In this document: positions 17,830 to 26,469 of the stretch, in pieces
Layout: every line of letters starts with the position of its first letter
Position numbering within the stretch: the first letter of the stretch is position 1
Origin: CAWGCA01 sp963820955
GTDB taxonomy: Bacteria; Pseudomonadota; Gammaproteobacteria; Chromatiales; Chromatiaceae
Direction of reading: 5' to 3'
Assembly: GCA_963820955.1 (NCBI GenBank)
Contig: CAWGCA010000044.1
Span: forward strand, 1-64,000
DNA length: 64,000 nucleotides
Notes under the pieces: model-generated
What the model was told of the DNA's origin: nothing
The model's input: only the letters and a program-made list of their open reading frames with translations
Databases searched by the model: none
Position numbers and translations under genes: made by a program

Positions 17830-19515
17830 CTAATTCTGTCTCGTCACCCGCAGCACTTCTTCGATGGTAGTAATACCGGTGAGTGCCTTCCGAATCCCGT
17901 CGTCCGACATGGTTATCATACCATTGGCCTTGGCTGCACGATGCAGGTTCGCGCTGTCGGTGCGTTTCAGCACCAGGCCTCGCATCTCCTCGTCCACTTC
18001 GAGAAACTCGTAAATGCCGACCCTGCCGGTATACCCCGCCCCAGCGCATTCATCACAGCCCTGTGCCTGGTAGAGTTTTATCTCAGCATCCCCGGCGATC
18101 CGTTGCAACTGCATGCGCTCGATCAGTTCATCCGGCGCTCGATAGGGGCGCCGGCATTTACTGCATAGAGTGCGCACCAATCGCTGACCGATGACGCCAT
18201 TGACCGTCGATGTCAGCAGATAGTCCTCCACCCCCATATCGAGCATCCGCGTAATCGCCCCCGCAGCATCGTTGGTGTGCAGCGTCGACATCACCAGGTG
18301 GCCGGTCAATGCCGACTGTACCGCAATCTCCGCGGTCTCCAGATCTCGCATTTCACCGATCATGATGACATCCGGATCCTGACGTACGATGGAGCGCAGA
18401 ATATTGGCGAAGTTGAGTCCGATATCAGAATTGACCTGTATCTGAGTCACCCCCTCCAACTGGTATTCAACCGGATCCTCCACGGTAATGATCTTCCGGT
18501 CTGGCGAATTGAGGTGTCGCAGAGCGGTGTAGAGTGTGGTTGTCTTGCCGCTGCCGGTTGGCCCGGTAACCAGCAGGATTCCATGTCGCTGGGCGAGCGA
18601 GGCGAAGATTTTGTCCAGCGTCCTCTGATCGAAACCCAGTCGATTGAAATTGAGCTCGACCATGTTGTGCTCCAGCAACCGCAGCACCACGCTCTCCCCA
18701 TGGAGCGCGGGAACGGTGGAGACACGCATATCGATATCCTGATCCCGGACCCTGATCCGGATCCGGCCATCCTGCGCCAGCCGCCGCTCGGCTATGTCCA
18801 TATGGGCCATGATCTTGACCCGGGAGATGATGGCAGCGGCCAGACGCTTGGGTGCCGAGTCAACCTCCCGCAGCACACCGTCTACCCGATACCTTACCCC
18901 TAGCCGGTTATCGGCGGGTTCTATGTGGATATCCGATGCCCGCGCCTCATAGGCACGAACGAAAATGGTATTGACCAGGCGAACGATGGGGGCCTCACTG
19001 GCCAGATCCTTGAGTCGCTCGATATCCTCTTCGCCGCCATCGATGCCATCCTGGGAAACATCCGCAATAATTCGATCGATGGCATTTTGACCATCGCTGT
19101 AAAGCAGCTGAAGCGCGCCGTCTATATCCTTGTCGGTAGCAACGAAAGGCTGTACCGGCCTGCCTGCAAGCATGGCCATCGACTCGATTGCAAACTGGTC
19201 CAGGGGATCGACCATAGCCAGCGCAACCCCTTCGGAGTCCTCCCACATAGGAACAATTTTCGATTTCTTAAGAAAGCTGGTGGAAACCTTGCCAAGATAC
19301 AGCGGCTCAGCAGGGTAGTCCTCCCGCTTTGCCAGCGGCAGAGAAAGTTGTATCGATAATGCCTGCGATCTGTCTTCGTCCGAAATAAGTCCCAGTTTTA
19401 TCAGAATCTCGCCCAGCTTGCCGCCGAGTTCGCGCTGTGCCTTTAACGCGCGATCCAGCCCTTCCTCATCCAGGACGCCCTGTTCGATAAGTATCTTGCC
19501 AATCTTCTTTTTCAA
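17830..19515 (-). CDS. gspE: Type II secretion assembly ATPase GspE
   Basis: Encodes 561 residues. An N-terminal MshEN-type domain (1-140) is followed by the ATPase core with Walker A GPTGSGKTTTLY, Asp box, Walker B RSIVRQDPDVIMIGEMRD and the His box LVMSTLHTNDAAGAI. The tetracysteine zinc site is formed by CSKC and CDEC. All catalytic motifs are present. It powers pseudopilus assembly from the cytoplasmic face with GspL and GspF. Its upstream region is the repeat array that follows the unknown gene at 19955-20269. The 145 bp between array and start codon (19516-19660) hold no other gene and presumably its promoter. Confidence 0.93.
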   Translation of the reverse strand: MKKKIGKILIEQGVLDEEGLDRALKAQRELGGKLGEILIKLGLISDEDRSQALSIQLSLPLAKREDYPAEPLYLGKVSTSFLKKSKIVPMWEDSEGVALAMVDPLDQFAIESMAMLAGRPVQPFVATDKDIDGALQLLYSDGQNAIDRIIADVSQDGIDGGEEDIERLKDLASEAPIVRLVNTIFVRAYEARASDIHIEPADNRLGVRYRVDGVLREVDSAPKRLAAAIISRVKIMAHMDIAERRLAQDGRIRIRVRDQDIDMRVSTVPALHGESVVLRLLEHNMVELNFNRLGFDQRTLDKIFASLAQRHGILLVTGPTGSGKTTTLYTALRHLNSPDRKIITVEDPVEYQLEGVTQIQVNSDIGLNFANILRSIVRQDPDVIMIGEMRDLETAEIAVQSALTGHLVMSTLHTNDAAGAITRMLDMGVEDYLLTSTVNGVIGQRLVRTLCSKCRRPYRAPDELIERMQLQRIAGDAEIKLYQAQGCDECAGAGYTGRVGIYEFLEVDEEMRGLVLKRTDSANLHRAAKANGMITMSDDGIRKALTGITTIEEVLRVTRQN

Positions 19516-19659
19516 TGTTTTATTTTCAGCGCAAATGTCGATGCATCCTATTATTACATCTGGGATTTTTCGTTACTAGGGATCTCATCTTCAGCCGCCT
19601 GATCGGAACCTACTTCGGCTCTGCACGGACGCATTTCGGGCAGGTTGGATGATGCTCGG

Positions 19660-19935
19660 TGCGGCCTGTGGGTCGTTCGGCGGTAGGCAGTGTCCACTGC
19701 TCGGGTGCATATACTTCCCTGTGGCTCACCTCCGGCCCGGCATCCCTGCCGGTCGTTCGGCGCTAGGGAGCGTCCACTGCTTGGGTGCATATACTTCCCT
19801 GTAGCTCACCCCCGGCCCGGCATCCCTGCCGGTCGTTCGGCGCTAGGGAGTGTCCACTGCTTGGTCATATACTTCCCTGTAGCTCACCCCCGGCCCGGCA
19901 TCCCTGGCCGGTCGTTCGGCGATAGGGAATGTCCA
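19660..19935. repeat. Tandem array 1: about 3.4 copies of an 80-bp unit
   Basis: The core GGTCGTTCGG recurs at 19671, 19751, 19831 and 19910, giving periods of 80, 80 and 79 bp. Each unit also has GCATATACTTCCCTGTAGCT and a GTCCACTGCTTGGG segment. The last copy runs directly into the terminator hairpin at 19918-19954. Each unit carries a degenerate version of that hairpin's left arm (GGCGCTAGGGAGTGTCC), as if the array had grown from it. It is non-coding as far as I can see. Confidence 0.85.
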
Positions 19936-19954
19936 CTGGACATTCCCTTTCGCC
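19918..19954 (-). terminator. Stop-abutting terminator hairpin after the 104-residue gene
   Basis: The arms GGCGATAGGGAATGTCC and GGACATTCCCTTTCGCC pair at 16 of 17 positions around a 3-base loop. On the minus strand the hairpin begins at the base after the gene's TGA stop (19957-19955). Relative to the copy at 21040-21076 the outer base pairs change together, which supports a selected structure. Confidence 0.7.
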
Positions 19955-20269
19955 TCACCCACCTCCTCTCTGGTAATGCAGATCGAAGCGCGCGAGAAAC
20001 TGCTCCCTCTGTCGTTGACTGATACCGGAAAAACGGAATTCAACCGGGGTAACCGGAAGCCTGATCGCACCGAGCCTTCGTTCACCGGTCGCATGAAGCC
20101 TGATTTCTATCAGCCCCCCCGGATGCTCCAGCGTCACGGTCCTATCCTCCACCCGATAGACGAGAGGGGCAACTGCTGCCGGCAGGGTTCGTAGAAATTC
20201 GCTGAAGGTGATACCCATTTCACGAGTAAACTGCTCAGGCACCGATCCTTTTGTCTGATTTCTGACCAT
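19955..20269 (-). CDS. Unknown 104-residue protein downstream of the AOR operon
   Basis: Encodes 104 residues with no signal peptide or membrane helix. I do not recognise the family. The sequence is well formed: an N-terminal helix (FTREMGITFSEFLRTLPAAV), a beta-rich middle (LVYRVEDRTVTLEHPGGLIEIRL), and a C-terminal basic helix with SQRQREQFLARFDLHYQRGGG. It ends in GGG, reminiscent of, but not proof of, a ubiquitin-like tail. It points the same way as the AOR operon and is separated from the MoaD-like gene by an 8-copy repeat array. A role in AOR maturation or electron transfer is a guess from position. The ribosome site is weak. Confidence 0.65.
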   Translation of the reverse strand: MVRNQTKGSVPEQFTREMGITFSEFLRTLPAAVAPLVYRVEDRTVTLEHPGGLIEIRLHATGERRLGAIRLPVTPVEFRFSGISQRQREQFLARFDLHYQRGGG

Positions 20270-20394
20270 GGTTTCTAGTTCTTCTTTTGCTGGATTGCAA
20301 TCGGTGTATTACGCGGCGCTCATGCGGTATGAGCTGTTGGTAAGGCCATGCCCTTACGCCGCCAAATCCACCTTACAGTTTGGTCCAAGCCCCA

Positions 20395-21040
20395 TCTCAA
20401 GCAGACATCCCTGTTTCGCTGCCAGCCCGGCCATCCATGGCCGGTCGTTCGACAAAAGGGGGGCGCTCACAACGCTCTTCTCAAGCAGACATCCCTGTTT
20501 CGCTGCCAGCCCGGCCATCCATGGCCGGTCGTTCGACAAAAGGGGGGCGCTCACAACGCTCTTCTCAAGCAGACATCCCTGTTTCGCTGCCAGCCCGGCC
20601 ATCCATGGCCGGTCGTTCGACAAAAGGGGGGCGCTCTACAACGCTCTTCTCAAGCAGACATCCCTGTTTCGCTGCCAGCCCGGCCATCCATGGCCGGTCG
20701 TTCGACAAAAGGGGGGCGCTCACAACGCTCTTCTCAAGCAGACATCCCTGTTTCGCTGCCAGCCCGGCCATCCATGGCCGGTCGTTCGACAAAAGGGGGG
20801 CGCTCACAACGCTCTTCTCAAGCAGACATCCCTGTTTCGCTGCCAGCCCGGCCATCCATGGCCGGTCGTTCGACAAAAGGGGGGCGCTCACAACGCTCTT
20901 CTCAAGCAGACATCCCTGTTTCGCTGCCAGCCCGGCCATCCATGGCCGGTCGTTCGACAAAAGGGGGGCGCTCACAACGCTCTTCTCAAGCAGACATCCC
21001 TGTTTCGCTGCCAGCCCGGCCATCCATGGCCGGTCGTTCG
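20395..21040. repeat. Tandem array 2: eight copies of an 84-bp unit
   Basis: Units begin with TCTCAAGCAGACATCCCTG at 20395, 20479, 20563, 20648, 20732, 20816, 20900 and 20984. All are near-identical and 84 bp long except the third, which has one extra base. Each unit holds CCGGCCATCCATGGCCGG, an 8-bp-stem hairpin, followed by GGTCGTTCGACAAAAGGG. The final copy leads into the terminator at 21040-21076. It shares the CCGGTCGTTCG core with array 1 but differs elsewhere. Because 84 is divisible by three, long open frames run through it by chance of periodicity. The 125 bp between the array and the 104-residue gene hold no visible gene. Confidence 0.92.
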
Positions 21041-21076
21041 ACAAAAGGGAATGTCCACTGGACATTCCCTTTTGTC
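21040..21076 (-). terminator. Stop-abutting terminator hairpin after the MoaD-like gene
   Basis: GACAAAAGGGAATGTCC and GGACATTCCCTTTTGTC form a perfect 17-bp stem with the loop ACT. A and T tracts in the lower stem would make it work in both directions. On the minus strand it starts at the base after the TGA stop (21079-21077). Confidence 0.8.
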
Positions 21077-21337
21077 TCACCCCCCCGCGACGGCTGGCCA
21101 GACAGCCAGTTCATCGCCCTCTTCCAAGGGATCAGCACGGCTGCTGGGGGGTACAAAAAGACCATTGACCAGAACCAGATGCACCTGGGCGGTAGGTACA
21201 CCATGCTGTTCCAGCACCTCGATGGCGGTGGTACCCGAGGGCACCTCGATCCGCACCTGGTGACCAGCGGTCCCTTGTGGAAGATAGGGGGTCAACGAGG
21301 CATAGAGTTTGAACGTGAGTTGCATACTGTCAGGCAT
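21077..21337 (-). CDS. MoaD/ThiS-family small sulfur-carrier protein (AOR operon)
   Basis: Encodes 86 residues from the ATG at 21337 (82 if the ATG at 21325 is used). The beta-grasp pattern (LTFKLYASLTPYLP, VRIEVPSGTTAIEVLEQHGV, VHLVLVNGLFVPP, LEEGDELAVWPAVAGG) ends in Gly-Gly, the residue pair that is adenylated and thiocarboxylated in MoaD and ThiS. MoaD-like proteins are commonly encoded in tungsten AOR operons and are thought to help build the pterin cofactor. It overlaps the preceding oxidoreductase gene by 8 bp. Confidence 0.85.
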   Translation of the reverse strand: MPDSMQLTFKLYASLTPYLPQGTAGHQVRIEVPSGTTAIEVLEQHGVPTAQVHLVLVNGLFVPPSSRADPLEEGDELAVWPAVAGG

Positions 21338-22589
21338 TTGCAGAGATCTGCGTTGCGGCCAGATAGGCCTCCATTATTCTACTGGGATCAACCAGCAACC
21401 GCTGCTTCCAGTCGCCCAGTCGCAACTGGCTCTGAATCAGACCGCGCAGCACCCCGACATGTTCCGTTATACCCAGGGTGATGGCGCCTATCAGCCGCTC
21501 CTCCTGAAACTGGAGATTGATATAGCGGAACCTTTCCTCATCCAACAGGCTTGCCGTTTCCCCGCCCGGCACTCCCCTCCATTGACCGTAAGAGGTCGAG
21601 ACCAGACCCAGTGTGTCCAGAACGTTCATCGCCATACCCCCGATATAGGGTGTTTCCACGCCTGCCATGTTCAGGGCGGCCACTCGACCAGTCTCCACTG
21701 CCACCGGCTGAATAGCATGTACCACACGCTCTCCGGTGCTCGAGTCGATCGCTTCGCAGGCATCGCCCGCAGCATAAACTCCGGGCACTGAGGACTGCAG
21801 GCAATGGTCAACCAGAACGCCCTGGGCACAATCGATGCCGCTTCCCTCGAGAAAGTCGATGGCGGGGGCAACGCCAGTCGCCACCACGATCAGATCGGCC
21901 GGTATCGGGTCCGACGCCTCACACTGAAGCAGGAATTTCGCCTCCCCAGAGGTGTTCGGGGCGACAGACAAAGCCCGGGTAGAGGTCCGCACCTCGACAC
22001 CGCGACCAATACACCAGCGTTTAATCAGATTACCCGCCACCTGATCCATCATACGGGGAACCATGCGGTCACCCATCTCAATGACAGTCAGTTCCACGCT
22101 CCGCTTGACCAGGGACTCCATCAGGATACAACCGATAAATCCGGCCCCCATCAGCAGCACCCGGGAACCTGGTTTTGCCTGCCCGGCGATGTGCCGCGCA
22201 TCCTCCAGGGTCCAGCAGTGATGAATACCTGGTTGTGTAAGCCCCGCCACCGGAGGCATGACCGGCCGGGAACCGGTTGCCAGCAACAGGCGGTCATACG
22301 ACAAACGATCACCGGAACCCAAATGCAGCGTCCGATTCTGGCTGTCGACCCCGGTTACCCAAGCCTGTAGCTGAGCTATACCGAGCCGCTCAAAGTGATC
22401 GGCGTTGTGGCGCAGATAGGTGCCGGATTCCCCTATCTGTTCGGCCAGAAGATAGGGGATGGCCATGCGGGAATAGGCGGGTCCCGGTTCGCCGCCGATC
22501 AGGAGCACTTCGCCCCCGGGGTCCTGCAGCCGCAGGGTTTCCGCGGCGACCACACCTGCCGGGCCGGCACCGACGATGACATAACGCAT
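21330..22589 (-). CDS. FAD/NAD(P)H oxidoreductase subunit of the AOR system
   Basis: Encodes 419 residues from the ATG at 22589, preceded by GGGAGC; the frame is open 19 codons further upstream without a good site. It has an N-terminal FAD Rossmann motif VIVGAGPAGVVAAE, a second dinucleotide fold RVLLMGAGFIGCILMES and the C-terminal FAD motif VPGVYAAGDACEA. It belongs to the class of NADH-dependent rubredoxin/nitrite-reductase-like flavoproteins. In known bacterial AOR complexes a flavoprotein of this kind passes electrons between NAD(H) and the iron-sulfur subunit. It lies between AOR and the MoaD-like gene. Confidence 0.83.
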   Translation of the reverse strand: MRYVIVGAGPAGVVAAETLRLQDPGGEVLLIGGEPGPAYSRMAIPYLLAEQIGESGTYLRHNADHFERLGIAQLQAWVTGVDSQNRTLHLGSGDRLSYDRLLLATGSRPVMPPVAGLTQPGIHHCWTLEDARHIAGQAKPGSRVLLMGAGFIGCILMESLVKRSVELTVIEMGDRMVPRMMDQVAGNLIKRWCIGRGVEVRTSTRALSVAPNTSGEAKFLLQCEASDPIPADLIVVATGVAPAIDFLEGSGIDCAQGVLVDHCLQSSVPGVYAAGDACEAIDSSTGERVVHAIQPVAVETGRVAALNMAGVETPYIGGMAMNVLDTLGLVSTSYGQWRGVPGGETASLLDEERFRYINLQFQEERLIGAITLGITEHVGVLRGLIQSQLRLGDWKQRLLVDPSRIMEAYLAATQISANA

Positions 22590-22624
22590 GAGAAGATGCT
22601 CCCGAAGATGAGTTTGTGCGGTTG

Positions 22625-22651
22625 GCGGGGCGGGGCCCTGCCCCACCCCGC
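22625..22651. other. GC-rich hairpin between AOR and flavoprotein genes
   Basis: GCGGGGCGGGGC and GCCCCACCCCGC pair at 11 of 12 positions around CCT, within the 127-bp spacer between AOR and the flavoprotein gene. There is no U tract on the coding strand, so an mRNA-processing or stability role is more likely than termination. Confidence 0.45.
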
Positions 22652-22716
22652 GGTTCTTATCCCGGCCTCAGCATGAGGCGCACCCCAAGCTGAGGATTGG
22701 GGACCCAAGGACCATG

Positions 22717-24564
22717 TCAAAGCGCCAGACGCTGCAGTGTCGCCGCAGTGGGTGCACCCTCCTCATCCCAGCCCCTCAGCTGGTAGTACTCGGGCAGCAT
22801 CTGGTCGAGACCACACACCTTACCCTGGGCCGGACCGGTCTTGGCCGCGTCTTTGAGAATGCGTTTCGGCAGCGTATCGTCCTTGCCGCTGAAACCGGCC
22901 GCCAGGTTGAACTGCCGCTCCATATTCCAGATCCGCTCGCCCACCTCGGCCAGCCGATCCAGGTCCCACTCCCCTTCACAGGCGGCATCCAGTTGGGGGT
23001 GAAAATCATCCAGACTCCAGGCGAAGGTGGTGAACAGGCACAGACCGGTCGAATCCACAGCGGCGGTGGCATCCTGAAAGGCCTTTACCAGGCCGGCCTT
23101 GCCATCGGTCACCAGGGGATCGGTTTTTTCCGGTATCCCCAGAATCTCGGAGGCGACCGTATAGCCCCGCAGGTGACACGCACCCCGGTTGCTGGTGGCA
23201 TAGGCGAGGCCCATGCCCTGAATACCGCGCGGATCGTAGGCGGGAAACTCCTGGCCCTTGACGCTCATGGATAGATCGGGATGACCGTATTTCTCGCACA
23301 GACGCTTGGAGCCGAGACCCAGCACCTTACCAAAGCCCTCCCCCTTGCCCACCAACTCGGCCATTTGGGTCAAGGCCTCGGCGGAGCCGAAGTTGAGCGC
23401 GACGCCACCGGTATCATCATCGCTGATGACCCCCATCTGATAGAGCTCCATGGCGGCAGCCATGGTGGCCCCGAAGGTAATGGGGTCGTAGCCCTGTTCG
23501 TTGCAGAGGAAGTTGGCATAAGTCAGGGCATCGAGATCATCGACCCCGGTATCGGTCCCCAATGCCCAGGCGGCCTCGTACTCCAGGCCACCGGACGCGC
23601 CCCAGTATTCCGGGCGATTGACCACCGTGTAGTGCTCCTTGTCCACGCGGGCGATACGGCCACAGGCGATAGTGCAACCGAAACAGGCTTGGTTTGTCAC
23701 CAGGTTGGGTTTGTTTTCGCTGCCCCTCGGCTCGTGCATTGCTTCGCCGGAGATCTTCGATGCACTTTCAAACTGGACCTCCGACGCGTTCCTGGTCGGG
23801 AGTGCGCCCACCTCATTGATCACGTTCATCAACACCTGGGTGCCGTAGGTGGGCAACCCCTGGCCGGTGACCGCATTTTCGGCCAGGATCTGCTTCTTTT
23901 CCGCTACCGCCTGCATGAAGCGTTGAGGGTCCTTTACGCCAACACCCAGGGTACCCCGCACTGCAACCGCCTTGAGGTTCTTGGAACCCATCACCGTGCC
24001 GACACCCGAACGGCCAGCCGCGCGATGCAGATCGTTGACAATGCAGGCATAAAGCACACCTGCCTCGCCGGATTGACCTATGGCGGAGATGCGCAGTTGA
24101 GGGTCCTGGTGCCGCTGATGCAGGATCTCATCGGTCTGCCACACGCTCGTGCCCCAGATTCCCTCGGCGGACAGCAGTTCGGCCTGATCATTGTTGATAT
24201 AGAGATAGACCGGTTGCTCCGACTTACCCTCGAATATCACCATGTCCCAACCGGCGAACTTCAACTCGGCACCGAAATAACCACCGGAATTGGAGCAGGC
24301 GATGGCCCCGGTCAATGCCCCTTTTGTGATCACCGAGTAGCGGCCGCCGGTGGAGGCCGCGGTGCCGGTCAAGGGGCCGGTGGCGAAGATCAGTTTGTTC
24401 TCCGGGGCAAGGGGGTCTACCTTGGGATCTATCTCCTCCAACAGGTACTTGGTCGCCAGGCCCCGCTGCCCCAGGTAATCGGCGGCCCACTCCATGTTCA
24501 GGGGCTCCGGGGTACAGCTCCCTTCGGTCAGGTTCACACGTAGGATTTTTTTCTGCCAGCCCAT
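22717..24564 (-). CDS. aor: Tungsten-type aldehyde:ferredoxin oxidoreductase
   Basis: Encodes 615 residues from the ATG at 24564, which follows AGAGGGGG; upstream codons in frame overlap the ferredoxin gene. The N-terminal AOR domain starts GWQKKILRVNLTEG and contains LIFATGPLTGTAASTGGRYS, the pterin-binding region. The 4Fe-4S ligands are CFGCTIAC in the middle and the Cys of STGLCLFTTF near the C-terminus. The motifs and length fit the bacterial AOR family that binds a tungsten bis-pterin cofactor and oxidises aldehydes to acids, or reduces acids with low-potential electrons. The ferredoxin gene lies 17 bp upstream. The substrate is unknown. Confidence 0.9.
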   Translation of the reverse strand: MGWQKKILRVNLTEGSCTPEPLNMEWAADYLGQRGLATKYLLEEIDPKVDPLAPENKLIFATGPLTGTAASTGGRYSVITKGALTGAIACSNSGGYFGAELKFAGWDMVIFEGKSEQPVYLYINNDQAELLSAEGIWGTSVWQTDEILHQRHQDPQLRISAIGQSGEAGVLYACIVNDLHRAAGRSGVGTVMGSKNLKAVAVRGTLGVGVKDPQRFMQAVAEKKQILAENAVTGQGLPTYGTQVLMNVINEVGALPTRNASEVQFESASKISGEAMHEPRGSENKPNLVTNQACFGCTIACGRIARVDKEHYTVVNRPEYWGASGGLEYEAAWALGTDTGVDDLDALTYANFLCNEQGYDPITFGATMAAAMELYQMGVISDDDTGGVALNFGSAEALTQMAELVGKGEGFGKVLGLGSKRLCEKYGHPDLSMSVKGQEFPAYDPRGIQGMGLAYATSNRGACHLRGYTVASEILGIPEKTDPLVTDGKAGLVKAFQDATAAVDSTGLCLFTTFAWSLDDFHPQLDAACEGEWDLDRLAEVGERIWNMERQFNLAAGFSGKDDTLPKRILKDAAKTGPAQGKVCGLDQMLPEYYQLRGWDEEGAPTAATLQRLAL

Positions 24565-24581
24565 TTTATGTCCCCCTCTGG

Positions 24582-25061
24582 TTAGGCCTGAGCCGTGGAT
24601 TGAGTATCGGTGCGCTCCGCCCAGGCACGCATCTTGTCGTATCCGGTCCACTGCGCATCAACGTAGGTTATTGCCTGAGTCGGACAGGCCGTCGCACAGG
24701 CCGGATCGCCACCACAGAGGTCACATTTGATGACTTTGCCGCTGGTCTCATTGTAATTGACGGTACCGAAAGGACAGGCGATGGTGCACACTTTGCAGCC
24801 CACGCAGAGCCCCTCTTTGATCTCTTTGGCACCGGTCGCGGCGTTGATCTGGATCGCCTCGGTCGGACAGGCATTCTTACACCAGGCATCGGCGCACTGG
24901 GTACAGGTATAGGGGACGTAACGCCCCTCACGGTGAAAATTGAACACCTTAATTCGGGATCTGGCGGGGTTGAACACCCCCTCATGGTGATAGGAACAGG
25001 CCAGTTCACACTGCAGACAACCGGTGCATTTGTCCGGGGATATTGAGAGCGATCTCATCAT
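24582..25061 (-). CDS. Four-cluster 4Fe-4S electron-transfer subunit of AOR
   Basis: Encodes 159 residues from the ATG at 25061, placed 8 bp after AGGAGG. Four cysteine groups are present: CTGCLQCELAC, CTQCADAWCKNACP, CVGCKVCTIACP and CDLCGGDPACATACP, enough for four 4Fe-4S clusters. It resembles the HycB/DmsB-type subunit found first in bacterial AOR operons, carrying electrons between AOR and the flavoprotein or a ferredoxin. It is the first gene of the operon; its promoter should lie in the spacer toward 25363. Confidence 0.88.
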   Translation of the reverse strand: MMRSLSISPDKCTGCLQCELACSYHHEGVFNPARSRIKVFNFHREGRYVPYTCTQCADAWCKNACPTEAIQINAATGAKEIKEGLCVGCKVCTIACPFGTVNYNETSGKVIKCDLCGGDPACATACPTQAITYVDAQWTGYDKMRAWAERTDTQSTAQA

Positions 25062-25363
25062 GCTGGAGCCTCCTGGGATGTCAGGGCCCCGAGACACCTG
25101 TCCCGCAGGAGAGATCAGGTTGTCTCGATTCCCTGGGATATGGTTTTTTACGGATCTCCCTTCTATCCGCGCCTGTCGCTTTGCGCCATCCCGAATCCGT
25201 AGTTTATAGGCGCATCAGATCCTTTTAATGCAAGGGGACTTCGAAATCAACCTTTTCCGCGCCCCTCCCAATTGGTTAGAAAAAGCGGCAGAATGGAATA
25301 TGAACGACTTGGAGTCTTGATGGCACAGCGGCGGGCCTATTCTCTGAGAGGAGATGAAATTCG
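25062..25363. other. Divergent intergenic region between AOR operon and ABC ATPase
   Basis: About 300 bp that must hold the promoters for both directions. I find no clear sigma-70 or sigma-54 promoter, no gene and no strong palindrome. GAGAGGAGATGAAATTCG just before 25364 gives a good ribosome site for the ABC ATPase. Confidence 0.45.
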
Positions 25364-26080
25364 ATGAGACCCTTACCCCAGCAACCCTGGCTGGAGGCCC
25401 GAGGTGTGCGTTTCAACAGCCATGGACAGCAGATCCTGGACGATATCTCACTCTCGTTTCGCCCCGGCGAGCTGACTCTGCTGGTGGGACGCAACGGCTG
25501 CGGCAAAACAACCCTGTTGAAGATTCTGGCAGGACTTTTACGCCCGGATGGCGGCTCCTTCGTCTGCCAGGGGAGCAAAAATAATTGGCCGCAACAATAC
25601 AGACTGCTGCAAAAAAAGGTCTGCTATCTTCATCAGGACCCGTATCTCTTCGACGCCACCGTTTTCAATAACATCGCCTATGGCCTGAAGTGCAGAAGAT
25701 TATCCGGTGTGGCCATGGAACAGCGGGTCCGTCAGGCACTCGAGGCCACCTCCATGGAGCATCTGGCTGGACGCCACAGCAGAGAGCTTTCCGGCGGAGA
25801 GAAACAACGGGTCGCCATGGCGCGTGCCTGGGTACTCTCGCCCAGACTCATGCTGCTGGACGAACCCCTTGCCAACATGGACCAGGAGTCACGCCACCAG
25901 TGCCGGCTGCTGATCCGGCAGCTGCAGGATTCGGGGATGGGAATCATGCTGACCAGCCACGAGGGAAAGCACAAGGGGCTGCGGGTCACAAGAGAGTTGA
26001 AGCTGGCGGATGGAAAATTAACGCTTCAGTCACCTTTGCCTACCAACGGCGAGGTAATTCCGCTCAAGACAGGCAACTGA
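25364..26080 (+). CDS. ABC transporter ATPase, tungstate (TupC)-like
   Basis: Encodes 238 residues. All motifs of an ABC ATPase are present: Walker A GRNGCGKTT, Q-loop LHQDPYLFDATVFNNIAYGL, signature LSGGEKQRVAMARAW, Walker B LMLLDEPLANMD and the His switch TSHE. The TVFNNIAYGLK text after the Q-loop is typical of molybdate/tungstate-type importers. Its position beside a tungsten-enzyme operon supports a tungstate role. No permease or binding-protein gene is adjacent, so the rest of the transporter must be elsewhere or be lost. Confidence 0.75.
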   Translation: MRPLPQQPWLEARGVRFNSHGQQILDDISLSFRPGELTLLVGRNGCGKTTLLKILAGLLRPDGGSFVCQGSKNNWPQQYRLLQKKVCYLHQDPYLFDATVFNNIAYGLKCRRLSGVAMEQRVRQALEATSMEHLAGRHSRELSGGEKQRVAMARAWVLSPRLMLLDEPLANMDQESRHQCRLLIRQLQDSGMGIMLTSHEGKHKGLRVTRELKLADGKLTLQSPLPTNGEVIPLKTGN

Positions 26081-26469
26081 TCCCAGCGGCGGAAACACCG
26101 CCTTCGCTGATTGCCCCCGGCTACCGCTTACCCACCCCTTGGCGGGGCCGCCAACCCACCTCAAGTATCATGCCGGACAGCCGACAAGGAAATAGATTTT
26201 CCGGGAGTTTTCCGGAGAGCTGTTACAGCCGAGCCCTTTTGCCGGAATTCCTTTAAGACTCGCTCTCCTCGCCGACTGCGGCAAACCCGGAGAGCAGATC
26301 AAGGGAGCTTTTTCCAGCAGGCGACTCGAAGTGTTGAAACGGAGTGTCTAAACGACCTGATTAGGTTAACAAGACGGATGCTGATGCCGACATTGCCCTG
26401 TTACCAGGTGCTGGTAATAAATGCAGGCTGACTTACCGAAACCCGTTGATTGGGGAATCTTTACAACGC
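26081..26469. other. Intergenic region
   Basis: Nearly 390 bp between the ABC ATPase and the signalling gene. I looked for a remnant of a transporter permease and saw none. No gene, repeat or clear promoter is visible. Confidence 0.4.

Noticed and set aside
20395..21040. CRISPR-like array
   Set aside because: Units are 84 bp and identical throughout, with no variable spacers and no cas genes.
20268..21481. Long open frames (up to 377 codons) running through the 84-bp array in several frames
   Set aside because: The period is a multiple of three, so all frames stay open by repetition; the translations are repetitive, lack ribosome sites and conflict with each other.
23281..24543. 420-codon open frame antisense to AOR
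   Set aside because: Shadow of the AOR coding sequence, no start signal.
25320..25340. TGGCAC as a sigma-54 promoter element before the ABC ATPase
   Set aside because: The required GC element at the right spacing is missing.
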